A DNA stretch of 26,965 nt from Pedobacter sp. (GCA_028287885.1 JAQBOT010000218.1:1-26965), one strand, 5' to 3'; positions 16,477 to 24,524 are shown, counted from the stretch's first letter. Made by a program: numbers and translations. Notes: generated by a model not told the origin, from the letters alone.

Positions 16477-16884
16477 TTTGCACCTTGTGTATGGCGAGAT
16501 TGGCCTATGTGTTGGCAAGTTTTGTCGCGTATCTGTATACTACACCTATATGTAATAGTTATACAATAACATTATTAAGTGAGTACCGCCGTAAGATGGC
16601 AAAACGCTTTATAGGATAAGTTGTGCAATGTTTGTGAAAACGCATGATGCTTTACAGTAGGTATAAGTGCCCAGTTTCTGCCATGTGCTTTATTGGTTGA
16701 CTTAATTTGATTGATTTGCGTTTTGCCCCTATACTTCCCTGTCTTTTTGTGATAGGGACTCATTTTGCCCCTACAAATTTTACAGGATCATTTTCGTGCC
16801 AATAAAGTTGTTATTATTTGTTATAAATCGGAATTATAAACATTACAGGTTTAAAATTAACAAACTTAAAAGCCAAATGAAAGG

Positions 16885-16916
16885 CAAAAAAGAAGGGCTA
16901 CATCTCTGTAACCCTT
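16885..16916 (-). terminator. Terminator downstream of the CAU tRNA
   Basis: On the minus strand a stem of AAGGG/CCCTT plus TACA/TGTA (16893-16916), interrupted by one mismatch, is followed by CTTTTTTG. It lies 55 bp beyond the 3' end of the tRNA, as expected for its terminator. Confidence 0.75.
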
Positions 16917-16970
16917 TCCTTATCAATCCATTAAATATTTCGTTGTCGAATTTTACTTTTCGACGGAACG

Positions 16971-17044
16971 TGGGCCCACCTGGGCTCGAACCAGGGACCA
17001 AAAGATTATGAGTCTTCTACTCTAACCAACTGAGCTATAGGCCC
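16971..17044 (-). tRNA. tRNA with CAU anticodon (tRNA-Ile2 or elongator tRNA-Met)
   Basis: A complete 74-nt cloverleaf is visible. Acceptor 5' strand GGGCCTA pairs with TGGGCCC, discriminator A, with no encoded CCA. The D-arm is GCTC/GAGT with loop AGTTGGTTA; the anticodon stem is GAAGA/TCTTT with loop CTCATAA; the T-arm is CCTGG TTCGAGC CCAGG. The anticodon CAT could be elongator Met or, after lysidine modification by TilS, Ile for AUA codons. C4-G69 and C5-G68 pairs are present, which are reported TilS determinants in E. coli, so I lean to Ile2. The anticodon stem is A/T-rich. The tRNA stands alone between a terminator and the divergent HAD gene. Confidence 0.9.
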
Positions 17045-17112
17045 CGTAAAATCTTTGTTGATTTTGCGAGTGCAATGTTACATATTTACATCCAAATTTG
17101 AAAACTGTTTCT

Positions 17113-17748
17113 ATGCAAAACATAAAAAATATTATTTTTGACTATGGTAATGTGATCTTTGAAATCAATTTCGAAAAGGCACAGCAAGCTCTTATTCAAC
17201 TCGGTATCACGGATATTGAGAACTTTTTCTCTCACAAAAAACATCATCCAATATTTAACGAGTTCGAGCGTGCTGCCATCAGTCCTGCAGAATTTAGAAG
17301 TGAAATCCGCAAGGCTGCCGACAAGCCAGCGTTAAGCGATGCGGAAATTGACGCTGCCTGGAACAGTCTCCTCATTGGCGTGCCGGCAACTATCCATGAC
17401 ACCTTGTTGAAGGTTAAAGAAAAGTACCGCACATTTCTGCTTAGCAATAACAATGAAATCCATTACAATTACATTGTTGATTATCTAAAAAGAGAGTTTG
17501 AAATGGTCGACAACAGCAAGCTGTTTGAAAAAACTTATTACTCTCAGCATATGTTCCTAAGAAAACCTGATGTCGAAATATTTCAGAAAGTTATTCAGGA
17601 AAATAACCTTGATCCACAAGAAACATTGTTTATTGATGACAGTCCGCAGCATATAGAAGGGGCTAAGAAAGCCGGATTGAATACATTATTAATGGATGTA
17701 CATCCTAGGCACCTTGAAGAATTCCTGAATCGAAATAAAATATTGTAA
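17113..17748 (+). CDS. HAD-superfamily hydrolase (class IA-like phosphatase)
   Basis: This 211-aa protein starts at the ATG at 17113 ('MQNIKNIIFDYGNVIFEIN'); a TTG 15 bp upstream is less likely. HAD motif I is 'FDYGNV', in which the usual second Asp is replaced by Gly, as in YihX-type sugar phosphatases. Motif II is 'LLSNNN', the motif III Lys is in 'LRKPDVEIF', and motif IV is 'FIDDSPQHIEGAKKAGL'. The cap is a small helical type-1 insertion between motifs I and II. It probably dephosphorylates a small sugar phosphate in the cytoplasm; the substrate is unknown. Its stop codon shares one base with the next gene's ATG, so the pair is translationally coupled. Confidence 0.88.
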   Translation: MQNIKNIIFDYGNVIFEINFEKAQQALIQLGITDIENFFSHKKHHPIFNEFERAAISPAEFRSEIRKAADKPALSDAEIDAAWNSLLIGVPATIHDTLLKVKEKYRTFLLSNNNEIHYNYIVDYLKREFEMVDNSKLFEKTYYSQHMFLRKPDVEIFQKVIQENNLDPQETLFIDDSPQHIEGAKKAGLNTLLMDVHPRHLEEFLNRNKIL

Positions 17749-18062
17749 TGGAGAAAGAATTTAAATCATTAAAGGAGTTCTATCCCTTTTACCTTTCAGA
17801 GCACCAGAATTTTGAAAGCCGCATTCTTCACTTTATAGGCAGCGGTCTCTCGCTGCTCCTCCTGCTCGCGGCCTTACTGTTCCATAACTTTTGGTTTTTT
17901 GTTGCTATACCCTTCGTAGGATATGGATTTGCCTGGGCCGGGCATCTGTTTTTTGAAAAAAACAAGCCTGCAACTTTCAAATATCCCTTATACAGTCTGG
18001 CAAGTGATTTTTTGTTGTTTTTTGATCTGTTGTCTGGAAAACAATCTTTCAAAGCTAATTAA
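17748..18062 (+). CDS. DUF962 / Mpo1-like membrane protein
   Basis: This 104-aa protein matches the DUF962 family. Conserved parts are 'FYPFYLSEHQNFESRILHFIGSG' (read in two parts), 'VGYGFAWAGHLFFEKNKPATFKYP' (read in two parts) and 'YSLASDFLLFFDLLSGK'. Two to three hydrophobic helices place it in the inner membrane. Yeast Mpo1, a relative, is an Fe(II)-dependent dioxygenase that shortens 2-hydroxy fatty acids; the conserved histidines in 'SEHQN', 'LHFIG' and 'GHLFFE' are present here, so a similar reaction is possible. The ATG overlaps the HAD gene stop by one base. A long perfect hairpin lies 90 bp downstream. Confidence 0.88.
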   Translation: MEKEFKSLKEFYPFYLSEHQNFESRILHFIGSGLSLLLLLAALLFHNFWFFVAIPFVGYGFAWAGHLFFEKNKPATFKYPLYSLASDFLLFFDLLSGKQSFKAN

Positions 18063-18150
18063 TCGTGAGTTCATTTAGGCTATTCGCTGACTGAGCCGAG
18101 AAGGTCAGAAGGAAGAAGTTTTACATTTAGCTAGTTTGCTGTGCGTATAA

Positions 18151-18187
18151 AATGGCCCAAATGCAAAGAACATGCATTTGGGCCATT
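18151..18187. terminator. Long perfect hairpin between convergent genes
   Basis: A 15-bp perfect stem (AATGGCCCAAATGCA and its complement) encloses a 7-base loop. It sits between the convergent DUF962 and acidic-protein genes, so it probably ends both transcripts, although the flanking T-tracts are short. Confidence 0.7.
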
Positions 18188-18211
18188 ACAATTTACAATT
18201 TTTGAACTCTG

Positions 18212-18499
18212 CTAATCGTTATCGTCAACACCGCGATCAGTATTCAATAAATCGTCTTCATTTCTAATGTCCATGTCAAGCTGGGAGTCATCTCCGTCAT
18301 AGCCGATCATCGTATCTTCAATTGCAAGGGTTGCATCGTCCTGATCCTGTTTTTGACTTACAGCATTGGTTGTACCCGCAAAGCCAGTATCGTTGTATTG
18401 TTCTTCAGACATATTACCAGCCGCTTTTCCATTCAGGTCCAAATTCGGGTCGTTAATCTCTTTCGCAATATTTTCCTTATTATCTCCTTTGTTTCCCAT
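18212..18499 (-). CDS. Acidic, low-complexity 95-aa protein (paralogue A)
   Basis: This Asp-, Asn- and Gly-rich protein lacks hydrophobic segments and is probably disordered and cytoplasmic. It contains 'DLNGKAAGNMSEEQYND' near residue 21 and 'GYDGDDSQLDMD' near residue 66. The same two blocks occur, in order, in the acidic protein at 20131 ('DLAGNASGNIPDDYYEE' and 'GYEGLDDDD'), so the two look homologous. I do not recognise a named family. Function is unknown; such proteins may bind cations or basic partners. It is followed upstream by a small secreted basic protein on the same strand, 22 bp away. Confidence 0.7.
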   Translation of the reverse strand: MGNKGDNKENIAKEINDPNLDLNGKAAGNMSEEQYNDTGFAGTTNAVSQKQDQDDATLAIEDTMIGYDGDDSQLDMDIRNEDDLLNTDRGVDDND

Positions 18500-18521
18500 C
18501 TTGTATTTATTTTGATTGAAA

Positions 18522-18752
18522 TTATTTTTGTGGTTTTACTGTACTGTCCATTCTTCCGGTGTCATTAGTCATGGTATCCCGGCTTGTGCTATCCATCTTT
18601 TTCCAACTTTTTGCCTTTTTTGTGGTGCTTTTTTTACCCATCTTTTTGGCATGCTGTTGTTTTACTTTGGTCGTATCCTGCTGTGGCACGTCCATGGAAA
18701 ATGCTGTGAAGCAAAGGGCTGTCAACAGCAATGTTAATAATGACCTTTTCAT
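18522..18752 (-). CDS. Small secreted Lys/Thr-rich protein
   Basis: This 76-aa protein has a clear signal peptide ('MKRSLLTLLLTALCFTAFS') and a mature part of about 57 residues rich in Lys, Thr, Asp and Met ('KKMGKKSTTKKAKSWKKMD', 'DTMTNDTGRMDST'). The mature part is basic and probably unstructured. I do not recognise a family, though similar small exported Lys/Thr-rich proteins are common in Sphingobacteriaceae. Its partner downstream, 22 bp away, is strongly acidic, so opposite charges could let them interact, but one is exported and the other is not. Confidence 0.65.
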   Translation of the reverse strand: MKRSLLTLLLTALCFTAFSMDVPQQDTTKVKQQHAKKMGKKSTTKKAKSWKKMDSTSRDTMTNDTGRMDSTVKPQK

Positions 18753-18951
18753 AGTTTTAGTTTTTAATTCAGTTAACTCTTAAGGAGAACAAGAGCTGCA
18801 AACAATGGTTTTTGTCAATCTAAAATTGAGTACTATGCTTTAAAAACAGGTATTTTCTACCAACACAGCTCTTACTCTTACATCAAACACGTTTGACCCA
18901 GGTAATAATGGCAGCATTGCCTTCTGTAAAAACTTTATTGAAAATGCCGGG

Positions 18952-18980
18952 TTGTATTCTTAATCAGTAACTTATCTTTA
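18952..18980 (+). promoter_or_regulatory. Possible promoter of the Gfo/Idh/MocA gene
   Basis: TTG at 18952-18954, an 18-bp spacer and TATCTTTA at 18973-18980 approximate the Bacteroidota -33 TTTG and -7 TAnnTTTG elements, with one mismatch in the latter. The predicted leader is about 14 nt, typical for this phylum. Confidence 0.4.
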
Positions 18981-19000
18981 TAAACACTCATTCAGAAAAT

Positions 19001-20119
19001 ATGAATACACGTCGCGACTTTCTTCAAAAAATTGGCGGATCTGTTTTGGCCTTACATCTTGCTCCCCTTGTAGCTAAGGCAGATGCAGATAGGGTCTTCG
19101 AACCATCCTATGCGGGTCCCGTATTACGGGTTGCCATATGCGGACTTGGTGGCTATGGAACCAGAGTAGCGGAAGCAATGCAAGCTTGTGTAAAAGCTAA
19201 ACTTGTGGGTGTAATTAGTGGCACGCCTTCAAAGATAAAGAGCTGGCAAAGTAAATATGGCATACCAGAAAAGAACTGTTATAACTACGAGAACTTCGAT
19301 AACATTAAAAATAACCCGGACATAGATGCAGTCTACGTGATCACACCGAATGCGCTCCATCATGACCAGGTATTAAGGGTTGCAAAAGCCGGCAAGCACG
19401 TGATCTGCGAAAAGCCAATGGCGCTGAATGCAAAACAAGGTCAGGAAATGGTTGATGCTTGCACAAAAGCTAAAGTTAAGCTGCTTGTTGGCTACCGTAT
19501 GCATTTTGAACCAAAAACATTAGAGATCATACGTATGAGAAAAGCCGGCGAACTTGGTAAGGTGAGATTTTTCCAGGGCTTGTGTGGATTTAAGACTGGT
19601 GATCCCGGACAATGGCGTTTAAATAAGGAACTCGCCGGAGGCGGGTCACTAATGGATATTGGGATCTATGCAATCAATGGTTCCCGTTATATGATCGGAG
19701 AAGAACCAATCTGGGTTACTGCTCAGGAGACAAAAACCGACCCTATCAAATTTAAAGTGGGTGTTGATGAGACAATACAATTTCAGCTTGGTTTTCCAAG
19801 TGGGGCAACGGCATCTTGTTTATCAACATACAACATGAATAATCTGGACCGCTTCTTTCTTACCGGCGATGATGGCTTCGCAGAGCTGATGCCGGCAACT
19901 GGCTACGGGCCAATCCAAGGTCGCACCAGCAAAGGTGAGTTGACAAATCCACATATAACCCACCAAACCGTACAAATGGAGGAAATGGCGGATGTTATCC
20001 TTAAGGGTAAACAACCGATCATTCCCGTTGACGGCAACGAAGCAGTTAAAGATTTGAAAGTAATCGATGCCATATACGAGGCTACGAAGTCGGGCAAAAA
20101 AACTTTAATTAGCATATAG
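19001..20119 (+). CDS. Tat-exported Gfo/Idh/MocA oxidoreductase
   Basis: This 372-aa protein resembles glucose-fructose oxidoreductase. It begins with a twin-arginine signal ('NTRRDFLQK', hydrophobic core, 'PLVAKA'), so it is probably folded with cofactor and sent to the periplasm. The Rossmann motif 'AICGLGGYGTR' is at residues 45-55, the conserved 'CEKPMALN' (Lys of EKP at residue 138) follows, and 'GGGSLMDIGIYAIN' supplies D219 and Y223 of the active site. It likely oxidises or interconverts a sugar with tightly bound NADP. It is transcribed divergently from the small secreted protein. Substrate cannot be inferred, since no dedicated sugar operon is adjacent. Confidence 0.9.
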   Translation: MNTRRDFLQKIGGSVLALHLAPLVAKADADRVFEPSYAGPVLRVAICGLGGYGTRVAEAMQACVKAKLVGVISGTPSKIKSWQSKYGIPEKNCYNYENFDNIKNNPDIDAVYVITPNALHHDQVLRVAKAGKHVICEKPMALNAKQGQEMVDACTKAKVKLLVGYRMHFEPKTLEIIRMRKAGELGKVRFFQGLCGFKTGDPGQWRLNKELAGGGSLMDIGIYAINGSRYMIGEEPIWVTAQETKTDPIKFKVGVDETIQFQLGFPSGATASCLSTYNMNNLDRFFLTGDDGFAELMPATGYGPIQGRTSKGELTNPHITHQTVQMEEMADVILKGKQPIIPVDGNEAVKDLKVIDAIYEATKSGKKTLISI

Positions 20120-20130
20120 ACTCCAGGCAG

Positions 20131-20373
20131 CTATTCGTCGTCATCCATGAAGTCATCATCATCATCCAGGCCTTCGTAACCACTTAAAGGAGCTTCCTGT
20201 TCGGCTTCATCCGTATCGTTATTATCGGTGCCTGAATCTGCAGAATCTGCGTTAAGTTCCTCGTAGTAGTCGTCAGGGATGTTCCCGGATGCATTTCCTG
20301 CCAGATCGTTGTTGGTTTCATCTTCGTCTTCAGCATCATTTTCCTGAAAGTCTCTTGGATTTTGCATGATCAT
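20131..20373 (-). CDS. Extremely acidic small protein (paralogue B)
   Basis: The first ATG is at 20373, giving 80 aa; a second ATG lies at 20367 and a GTG at 20400 is less likely. From the second ATG, 31 of 78 residues are Asp or Glu, with one Arg and no Lys. The C-terminus is 'GLDDDDDFMDDDE'. It shares 'DLAGNASGNIPDDYYEE' and 'GYEG' with the acidic protein at 18212, so the two are probable paralogues. It is predicted disordered and cytoplasmic. A divalent-cation or basic-protein binding role would fit but is unproven. It overlaps no gene and lies 11 bp beyond the convergent oxidoreductase. Confidence 0.7.
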   Translation of the reverse strand: MIMQNPRDFQENDAEDEDETNNDLAGNASGNIPDDYYEELNADSADSGTDNNDTDEAEQEAPLSGYEGLDDDDDFMDDDE

Positions 20374-20404
20374 TATTTTAGCTTTACAAAGAGATAACAC
20401 CCCT

Positions 20405-20416
20405 CCAAATATTTGG
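20405..20416. repeat. 12-bp perfect palindrome upstream of the acidic gene
   Basis: CCAAATATTTGG reads the same on both strands and lies 32 bp upstream of the acidic gene start; a second CCAAAT half-site occurs nearby at about 20426-20431 on the minus strand. It could be an operator, or chance in A/T-rich DNA. Confidence 0.3.
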
Positions 20417-20461
20417 TTTTCAGCATTTGGAAAATTTTAAGACTGATTCTTTTACCGGATG

Positions 20462-21550
20462 CTAGCCAATAGAGGCTTGTTTTTGAAGTCTAAATTTGCG
20501 CAGCGCCTGGTGATAGGCTGAAATGGAGTTCTCGTCTCCCTTCAAACCATTGAAAAGGTTTAGGGCCTTAAGCAGTCGGATTTTATTTGTGCTTAATTGT
20601 GGCGCAGAGAGGTTTAGTAGTTTCGCCACCTCATCTCCCAAGAGGAAGCGCATCAAGCCAAGAACTTCAGGCTGATTAATGGAACTGCTTTGTAAACTGC
20701 TGGAAAGGTAATTTGTTAAGGACTTTGTCAAACTTTGTCCCTGCGTAGATGGCTTAAACTGCCTTTTCCGGATCATTGCTTCAAGTAGTTGAGCTTCTTT
20801 CCCGGTATTAGGAAGTAGATCGTCATGTATGCCGAGGAGACTACCCACCACATTCCACACATGGATAAATGCAAATTGTTCCTCGTACTGAATGGTGTAG
20901 CCAAGTTTTCGCAGGCCCCGAATAACAATGAGTGACAAAGAAAGATTTGTACCTGCCATATCCTCTTGGTTCAATGGGACGCCGAGGCTATTTTCCCAGT
21001 CCTCATTTTGCAAGGTGTAGTAGCGTGCGGCAGCATGATTTATTCTAACCTGGAGAATACTCGAGAAGCCCTTTCCCAGTCTCCCGAAAGCCTCAGGGGC
21101 CATAACAGCCCATACAAAATCAGCTGTTTCGAACAAGCGTCTACCAGTATCAGTACGCATCCTTTCAGACAATTGTAATACCATCGCACCATCTGCAGCC
21201 GCATAACAGTATGGTAAAGATAACAAACCTAAAAGGCTCATTATCGCCTCTGCGTGCGCAGCGAAAAAAGCTGAACCTCTTTTCATCAAAGTCGGATCTG
21301 CCCATCGTGGCAGCTGCCGCGCATTACGGATCAGATCTGAAGAACTGATAGTATCAGAAAAAGAATCACCGCTTGCAGTCGATTCAAGTTGCATGTTGTT
21401 TTCAAGTCTATTTAACCAGGTTCTTAAACGTTTCTTTGCCTCTGGGTCGGAGAACTGCCTAAGAATGAATTCGTCAGCCGCTACATCCCCAGACTGACGT
21501 TGTTCATTTAAAAATTCGTTTGTATAGAGCGCAAGATTTTCCATATCCAT
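20462..21550 (-). CDS. MpaB/DUF2236-family oxygenase
   Basis: This 362-aa protein matches the DUF2236 (oxygenase MpaB, latex-clearing-protein-related) family. Family blocks are 'WADPTLMKRGSAFF', 'ETADFVWAVMAPEAF', 'ILQVRINHAAARYY' (R169 and H172, the RxxH signature), 'LGVPLNQEDMAGTNLSL' and 'FIHVWNVVGSLLGI'. Related Lcp enzymes are b-type haem proteins cleaving polyisoprene; most DUF2236 members have no known substrate. No signal peptide is seen. The N-terminal about 80 residues are less typical. It is transcribed divergently from Hsp20 and lies upstream of the acidic protein on the same strand, with an 88-bp gap. Confidence 0.85.
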   Translation of the reverse strand: MDMENLALYTNEFLNEQRQSGDVAADEFILRQFSDPEAKKRLRTWLNRLENNMQLESTASGDSFSDTISSSDLIRNARQLPRWADPTLMKRGSAFFAAHAEAIMSLLGLLSLPYCYAAADGAMVLQLSERMRTDTGRRLFETADFVWAVMAPEAFGRLGKGFSSILQVRINHAAARYYTLQNEDWENSLGVPLNQEDMAGTNLSLSLIVIRGLRKLGYTIQYEEQFAFIHVWNVVGSLLGIHDDLLPNTGKEAQLLEAMIRKRQFKPSTQGQSLTKSLTNYLSSSLQSSSINQPEVLGLMRFLLGDEVAKLLNLSAPQLSTNKIRLLKALNLFNGLKGDENSISAYHQALRKFRLQKQASIG

Positions 21551-21740
21551 TTTGACCTCAATAACTTAACCATAATTTAGGGGTTCATCAGCACAGGTTC
21601 AGAAGTTTAAATAAGGGAGCAGGATTTCAACCTGTTGAAACTGACATTTTGAACCTCCAGAGTCCGTCAAAATTGCCTCCATTCTGAAAATTTTTCAGCA
21701 TTCCCGAGTATTCAAGAGCAATTTCTGACTTTTTTCCAAC

Positions 21741-21756
21741 TGGCATGTCACTTGTA
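21741..21756 (+). promoter_or_regulatory. Sigma-54-like promoter candidate for Hsp20
   Basis: TGGCATGTCACTTGTA has GG, ten bases, then GT, close to the sigma-54 GG-N10-GC rule with one mismatch at the -12 element. It would start transcription about 55 bp before the Hsp20 ATG. A similar site precedes the GH127 gene. Confidence 0.3.
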
Positions 21757-21823
21757 ATATCTTCGTCAGATTTGAAAAGTTCTTACTTAAACTTTAACTA
21801 AAAAAAGAAAAGGAGGATTTAAA

Positions 21824-22264
21824 ATGTCACTTATTAAATTTAACAATGGCCCCAAAAGTAACGCGGTAAACCCTGGATTCAACGATATCTTTGAATCTGT
21901 GTTTAATGATTCATTTTTTTCAGACCGTATGATAGCAAGGGTTCCCGCAGTTAATATTTGTGAAACTGAAGATCACTACGTAATCGAAATGGCAGCTCCA
22001 GGCTTAAACAAGGAAGACTTCAAGTTGCACCTGGACCGAAACCTGTTAACAGTCTCTGTTGAACAGAAAAAGGAACAATCTGAGCAAAATAAGCAATACA
22101 ATAAACGCGAGTTTAGCTACAGCTCTTTTGTAAGGTCCTTTGCCCTTCCAGAAAGTGCTGATGATGCCAACATCGACGCTCAGTACGTTAACGGTATGTT
22201 AAACATCAATGTTGCCAAGAAAGATGAGGCAAAACAAGTAGCTCGTCAGATCGAGATTAAATAA
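21824..22264 (+). CDS. Small heat-shock protein, Hsp20 family
   Basis: This 146-aa chaperone has an alpha-crystallin domain from about residue 40. Typical elements are 'VNICETEDHYVIEMAAPGLNKEDF' (read in parts), 'LLTVSVEQKKE', 'RSFALPES' and 'YVNGMLNINVAKKD'. The C-terminal 'IEI' matches the I-x-I tail that anchors neighbouring subunits in the oligomer. It holds unfolding proteins in a refoldable state in the cytoplasm. A strong GGAGG ribosome-binding site precedes the ATG. It is monocistronic, ending at a very strong terminator. Heat or general stress induction is likely. Confidence 0.95.
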   Translation: MSLIKFNNGPKSNAVNPGFNDIFESVFNDSFFSDRMIARVPAVNICETEDHYVIEMAAPGLNKEDFKLHLDRNLLTVSVEQKKEQSEQNKQYNKREFSYSSFVRSFALPESADDANIDAQYVNGMLNINVAKKDEAKQVARQIEIK

Positions 22265-22301
22265 GAAAAAATTTTTATTGCCATGTCAACTTTTCAAATC
22301 T

Positions 22302-22329
22302 ACCGGCAGGAACCTGCCGGTTTTTTTTT
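22302..22329 (+). terminator. Terminator of the Hsp20 gene
   Basis: ACCGGCAGG and CCTGCCGGT (22302-22321) form a GC-rich stem, directly followed by a nine-base T-run. This is a textbook rho-independent terminator 37 bp after the stop codon. Confidence 0.93.
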
Positions 22330-22396
22330 CATCCCGAATACCTCAGTCTACGCCCCATTAGTGATACGATTAAACCTGTCTTTTAATTAAGGGATT

Positions 22397-22410
22397 GGCA
22401 TTGAATCTGT
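22397..22410 (+). promoter_or_regulatory. Sigma-54-like promoter candidate for the GH127 gene
   Basis: TTGGCATTGAATCTGTAA contains GG, ten bases, GT, and shares TGGCAT and TGTAA with the site upstream of Hsp20 at the same spacing. The implied leader is about 88 nt. Weak evidence. Confidence 0.25.
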
Positions 22411-22508
22411 AAGCAAAGCAATTCATTCCGAAAAAAGTGAATTAAACGTCACCTTTACATTTAATTAATTATCTTTAATCATTGCAAACAGCCTAACCAA
22501 ATCGAACA

Positions 22509-24482
22509 ATGAAAATTTTAACCGCAGTCGCCGTTTTACTTTTATCATGTGGAGCAAGCATCGCACAGCAACAGGATTATCCAATTAAACAGGTTCCCTT
22601 TACAGACGTAAAATTTACAGACAAACTTTGGTCCGCTCGCATTGAGGTGAACCGCAGCGTTACCATCCCAGCCTCCTTCGCCAGATGCGAGAACACTGGC
22701 CGCGTTTCTAATTTCGAGATGGCTGCAGCCAAAAAAGGTAAATTCTGTACCACATTTCCCTTTGATGATACAGACATCTATAAGACAATCGAAGGTGCCG
22801 CGTATTCAATGGCGGTACATCCCGATCCCAAATTAGATAAATATGTAGATTCTTTAATTAAGATTGTTGGTAATGCTCAGGAACCCGATGGTTACTTGTA
22901 CACGGCAAGAACCATTGACCCACTTCATCCTCATGCATGGTCAGGCAGCGAACGTTGGATTAATGAGAACGACAACAGCCATGAATTGTATAATTCGGGA
23001 CACATGTTTGAAGCTGCCGCAGCCCACTTCCTGGCAACAGGAAAACGGAATTTTCTCGACATCGCGTTGAAAAACGCTGATCTATTAATTACAACATTCG
23101 GACCCGGAAAACGCCATGTAGCGCCAGGACATGAAATTGTAGAAATGGGGTTGGTACGACTCTATCGAATTACTGGAAAAAAGGTTTACCTGGATCTCGC
23201 CAAATTCTTTATCGACGAGCGTGGCAAGCGTGCCTATAACAAAAACAGTGATGATGTATTTAAGAACGGTATGTATTGGCAGGATGATGAGCCAGTAGTG
23301 TCTCAACAAGAAGCCGAAGGACATGCCGTTCGTGCAATGTATCTGTACTCAGGGATGGCTGATGTTGCAGCAATAACCGGCGACAAACAATATATACAAG
23401 CCATTGACCGAATCTGGAATAACATGGTGGGTAAGAAAATTTATGTTCAGGGCGGCATTGGTGCAGTGCCAAACGGGGAACGCTTTGGGGCTGACTATGA
23501 GCTTCCAAACACAACGGCATACAATGAAACCTGTGCAGCAATTGGCAGCGTGTATTGGAACGAACGCATGTTTCTATTACATGGAGAATCAAAGTACATT
23601 GATTTGCTCGAAAAAGTACTCTATAATGGATTGATTTCCGGCGTGGGTTTAGATGGTAAATCCTTCTTTTACACCAATGCAATGCAGGTTACCAACGGAA
23701 TTACACATCCTGCATTAGAAAAAGGCAGGTCTGGTTGGTTTGAATGCTCTTGCTGTCCCACAAACATCGCTCGCTTTCTGCCATCCCTTCCAGGGTACGT
23801 GTATGCACAAAAAAATGACGGCTTGTTTGTTAATCTCTTCGTGAGTGGCAACGCAACATTCCAAATGCACAATAAACGTGTTGAAATCATACAACAAAAT
23901 AATTATCCATGGGAAGGCTTGTTAAACTTCACCGTTAACCCAGAAAGCTCAGATGCTTTTAACCTTCGGATTCGTATCCCGGGTTGGGCAAGAAATGAGG
24001 CTATACCCTCCGACCTTTATCATTTCGCCGGCAAAACAACCGCGGCCTATACAATTAAAGTAAATGGCAAAGCAGTGAAGTACAGCCTAGTAGACGGCTA
24101 TGCGGTTATCAGTAAAACATGGGCTAAAGGAGATCAAATTCAAGTAAATTTACCTATGCCGGTACAGAAGGTTAATGCAAGCCAGGCGCTTGTGGTTAAT
24201 TCCAGAAAACTCGCTTTGCAACGTGGCCCAATAATTTATTGTGCAGAATGGGCGGATAATGCCGGAAAGGTGAGCGACTTGCTTATTCCTGAAAATGCAG
24301 AATTTAAGCCGACTTATAATTCTGCATTACTCAGTGGCGTTACGACCTTAAAAGGTAATGTTTTGAAAAACAGCGACGTTGGTACAACTTCCTTTTCGTT
24401 AACTGCAATCCCGTATATGGCCTGGGCAAACCGCGGCGAGGGAGAAATGCAGGTTTGGTTCCCTGAACCGGGCACCCAGTAA
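22509..24482 (+). CDS. GH127 beta-L-arabinofuranosidase (DUF1680)
   Basis: This 657-aa exported enzyme belongs to GH127. The active site matches the Bifidobacterium HypBA1 layout: acid/base E324 ('NGERFGADYE'), zinc ligands E340 and C342 ('YNETCAAI'), nucleophile C415 and ligand C416 ('FECSCCPTN'). The 16-residue E324-E340 spacing equals that of HypBA1 (E322-E338). An (alpha/alpha)6 barrel spans about residues 30-430 and beta-sandwich domains follow. The N-terminus 'MKILTAVAVLLLSCGASIAQQQ' could be a signal peptide cleaved at AQ, or, using 'LLSC' at 11-14, a lipobox. It removes beta-L-arabinofuranose from plant or microbial glycans. No araBAD genes are nearby. The ZIP-like gene follows 42 bp downstream. 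Confidence 0.93.
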   Translation: MKILTAVAVLLLSCGASIAQQQDYPIKQVPFTDVKFTDKLWSARIEVNRSVTIPASFARCENTGRVSNFEMAAAKKGKFCTTFPFDDTDIYKTIEGAAYSMAVHPDPKLDKYVDSLIKIVGNAQEPDGYLYTARTIDPLHPHAWSGSERWINENDNSHELYNSGHMFEAAAAHFLATGKRNFLDIALKNADLLITTFGPGKRHVAPGHEIVEMGLVRLYRITGKKVYLDLAKFFIDERGKRAYNKNSDDVFKNGMYWQDDEPVVSQQEAEGHAVRAMYLYSGMADVAAITGDKQYIQAIDRIWNNMVGKKIYVQGGIGAVPNGERFGADYELPNTTAYNETCAAIGSVYWNERMFLLHGESKYIDLLEKVLYNGLISGVGLDGKSFFYTNAMQVTNGITHPALEKGRSGWFECSCCPTNIARFLPSLPGYVYAQKNDGLFVNLFVSGNATFQMHNKRVEIIQQNNYPWEGLLNFTVNPESSDAFNLRIRIPGWARNEAIPSDLYHFAGKTTAAYTIKVNGKAVKYSLVDGYAVISKTWAKGDQIQVNLPMPVQKVNASQALVVNSRKLALQRGPIIYCAEWADNAGKVSDLLIPENAEFKPTYNSALLSGVTTLKGNVLKNSDVGTTSFSLTAIPYMAWANRGEGEMQVWFPEPGTQ

Positions 24483-24524
24483 CCTTCATTAGCAACAATA
24501 GGCCATTTTGATTGTTAAGCAACC

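Larger units (their letters stand above)
16120..16884. other. Gene-poor interval
   Basis: This stretch of about 760 bp holds a terminator hairpin (16242-16277) and an 11-bp-period repeat array (16424-16476), listed separately. From about 16490 to 16884 I see no convincing gene, RNA or mobile element. The only sizeable open frames lack family similarity and coding character. Confidence 0.5.

Noticed and set aside
16575..16763. 62-codon minus-strand open frame
   Set aside because: No family resemblance, no ribosome-binding site, and composition unlike the neighbouring genes.
16796..17011. 71-codon plus-strand open frame ending in 'GPPGLEPGTKRL'
   Set aside because: It reads antisense through the tRNA; this ending is a well-known artefact of translating tRNA genes.
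23260..23682. 140-codon minus-strand open frame
   Set aside because: Lies wholly inside the GH127 gene on the other strand and has no domain-like sequence; it is a shadow of that gene.
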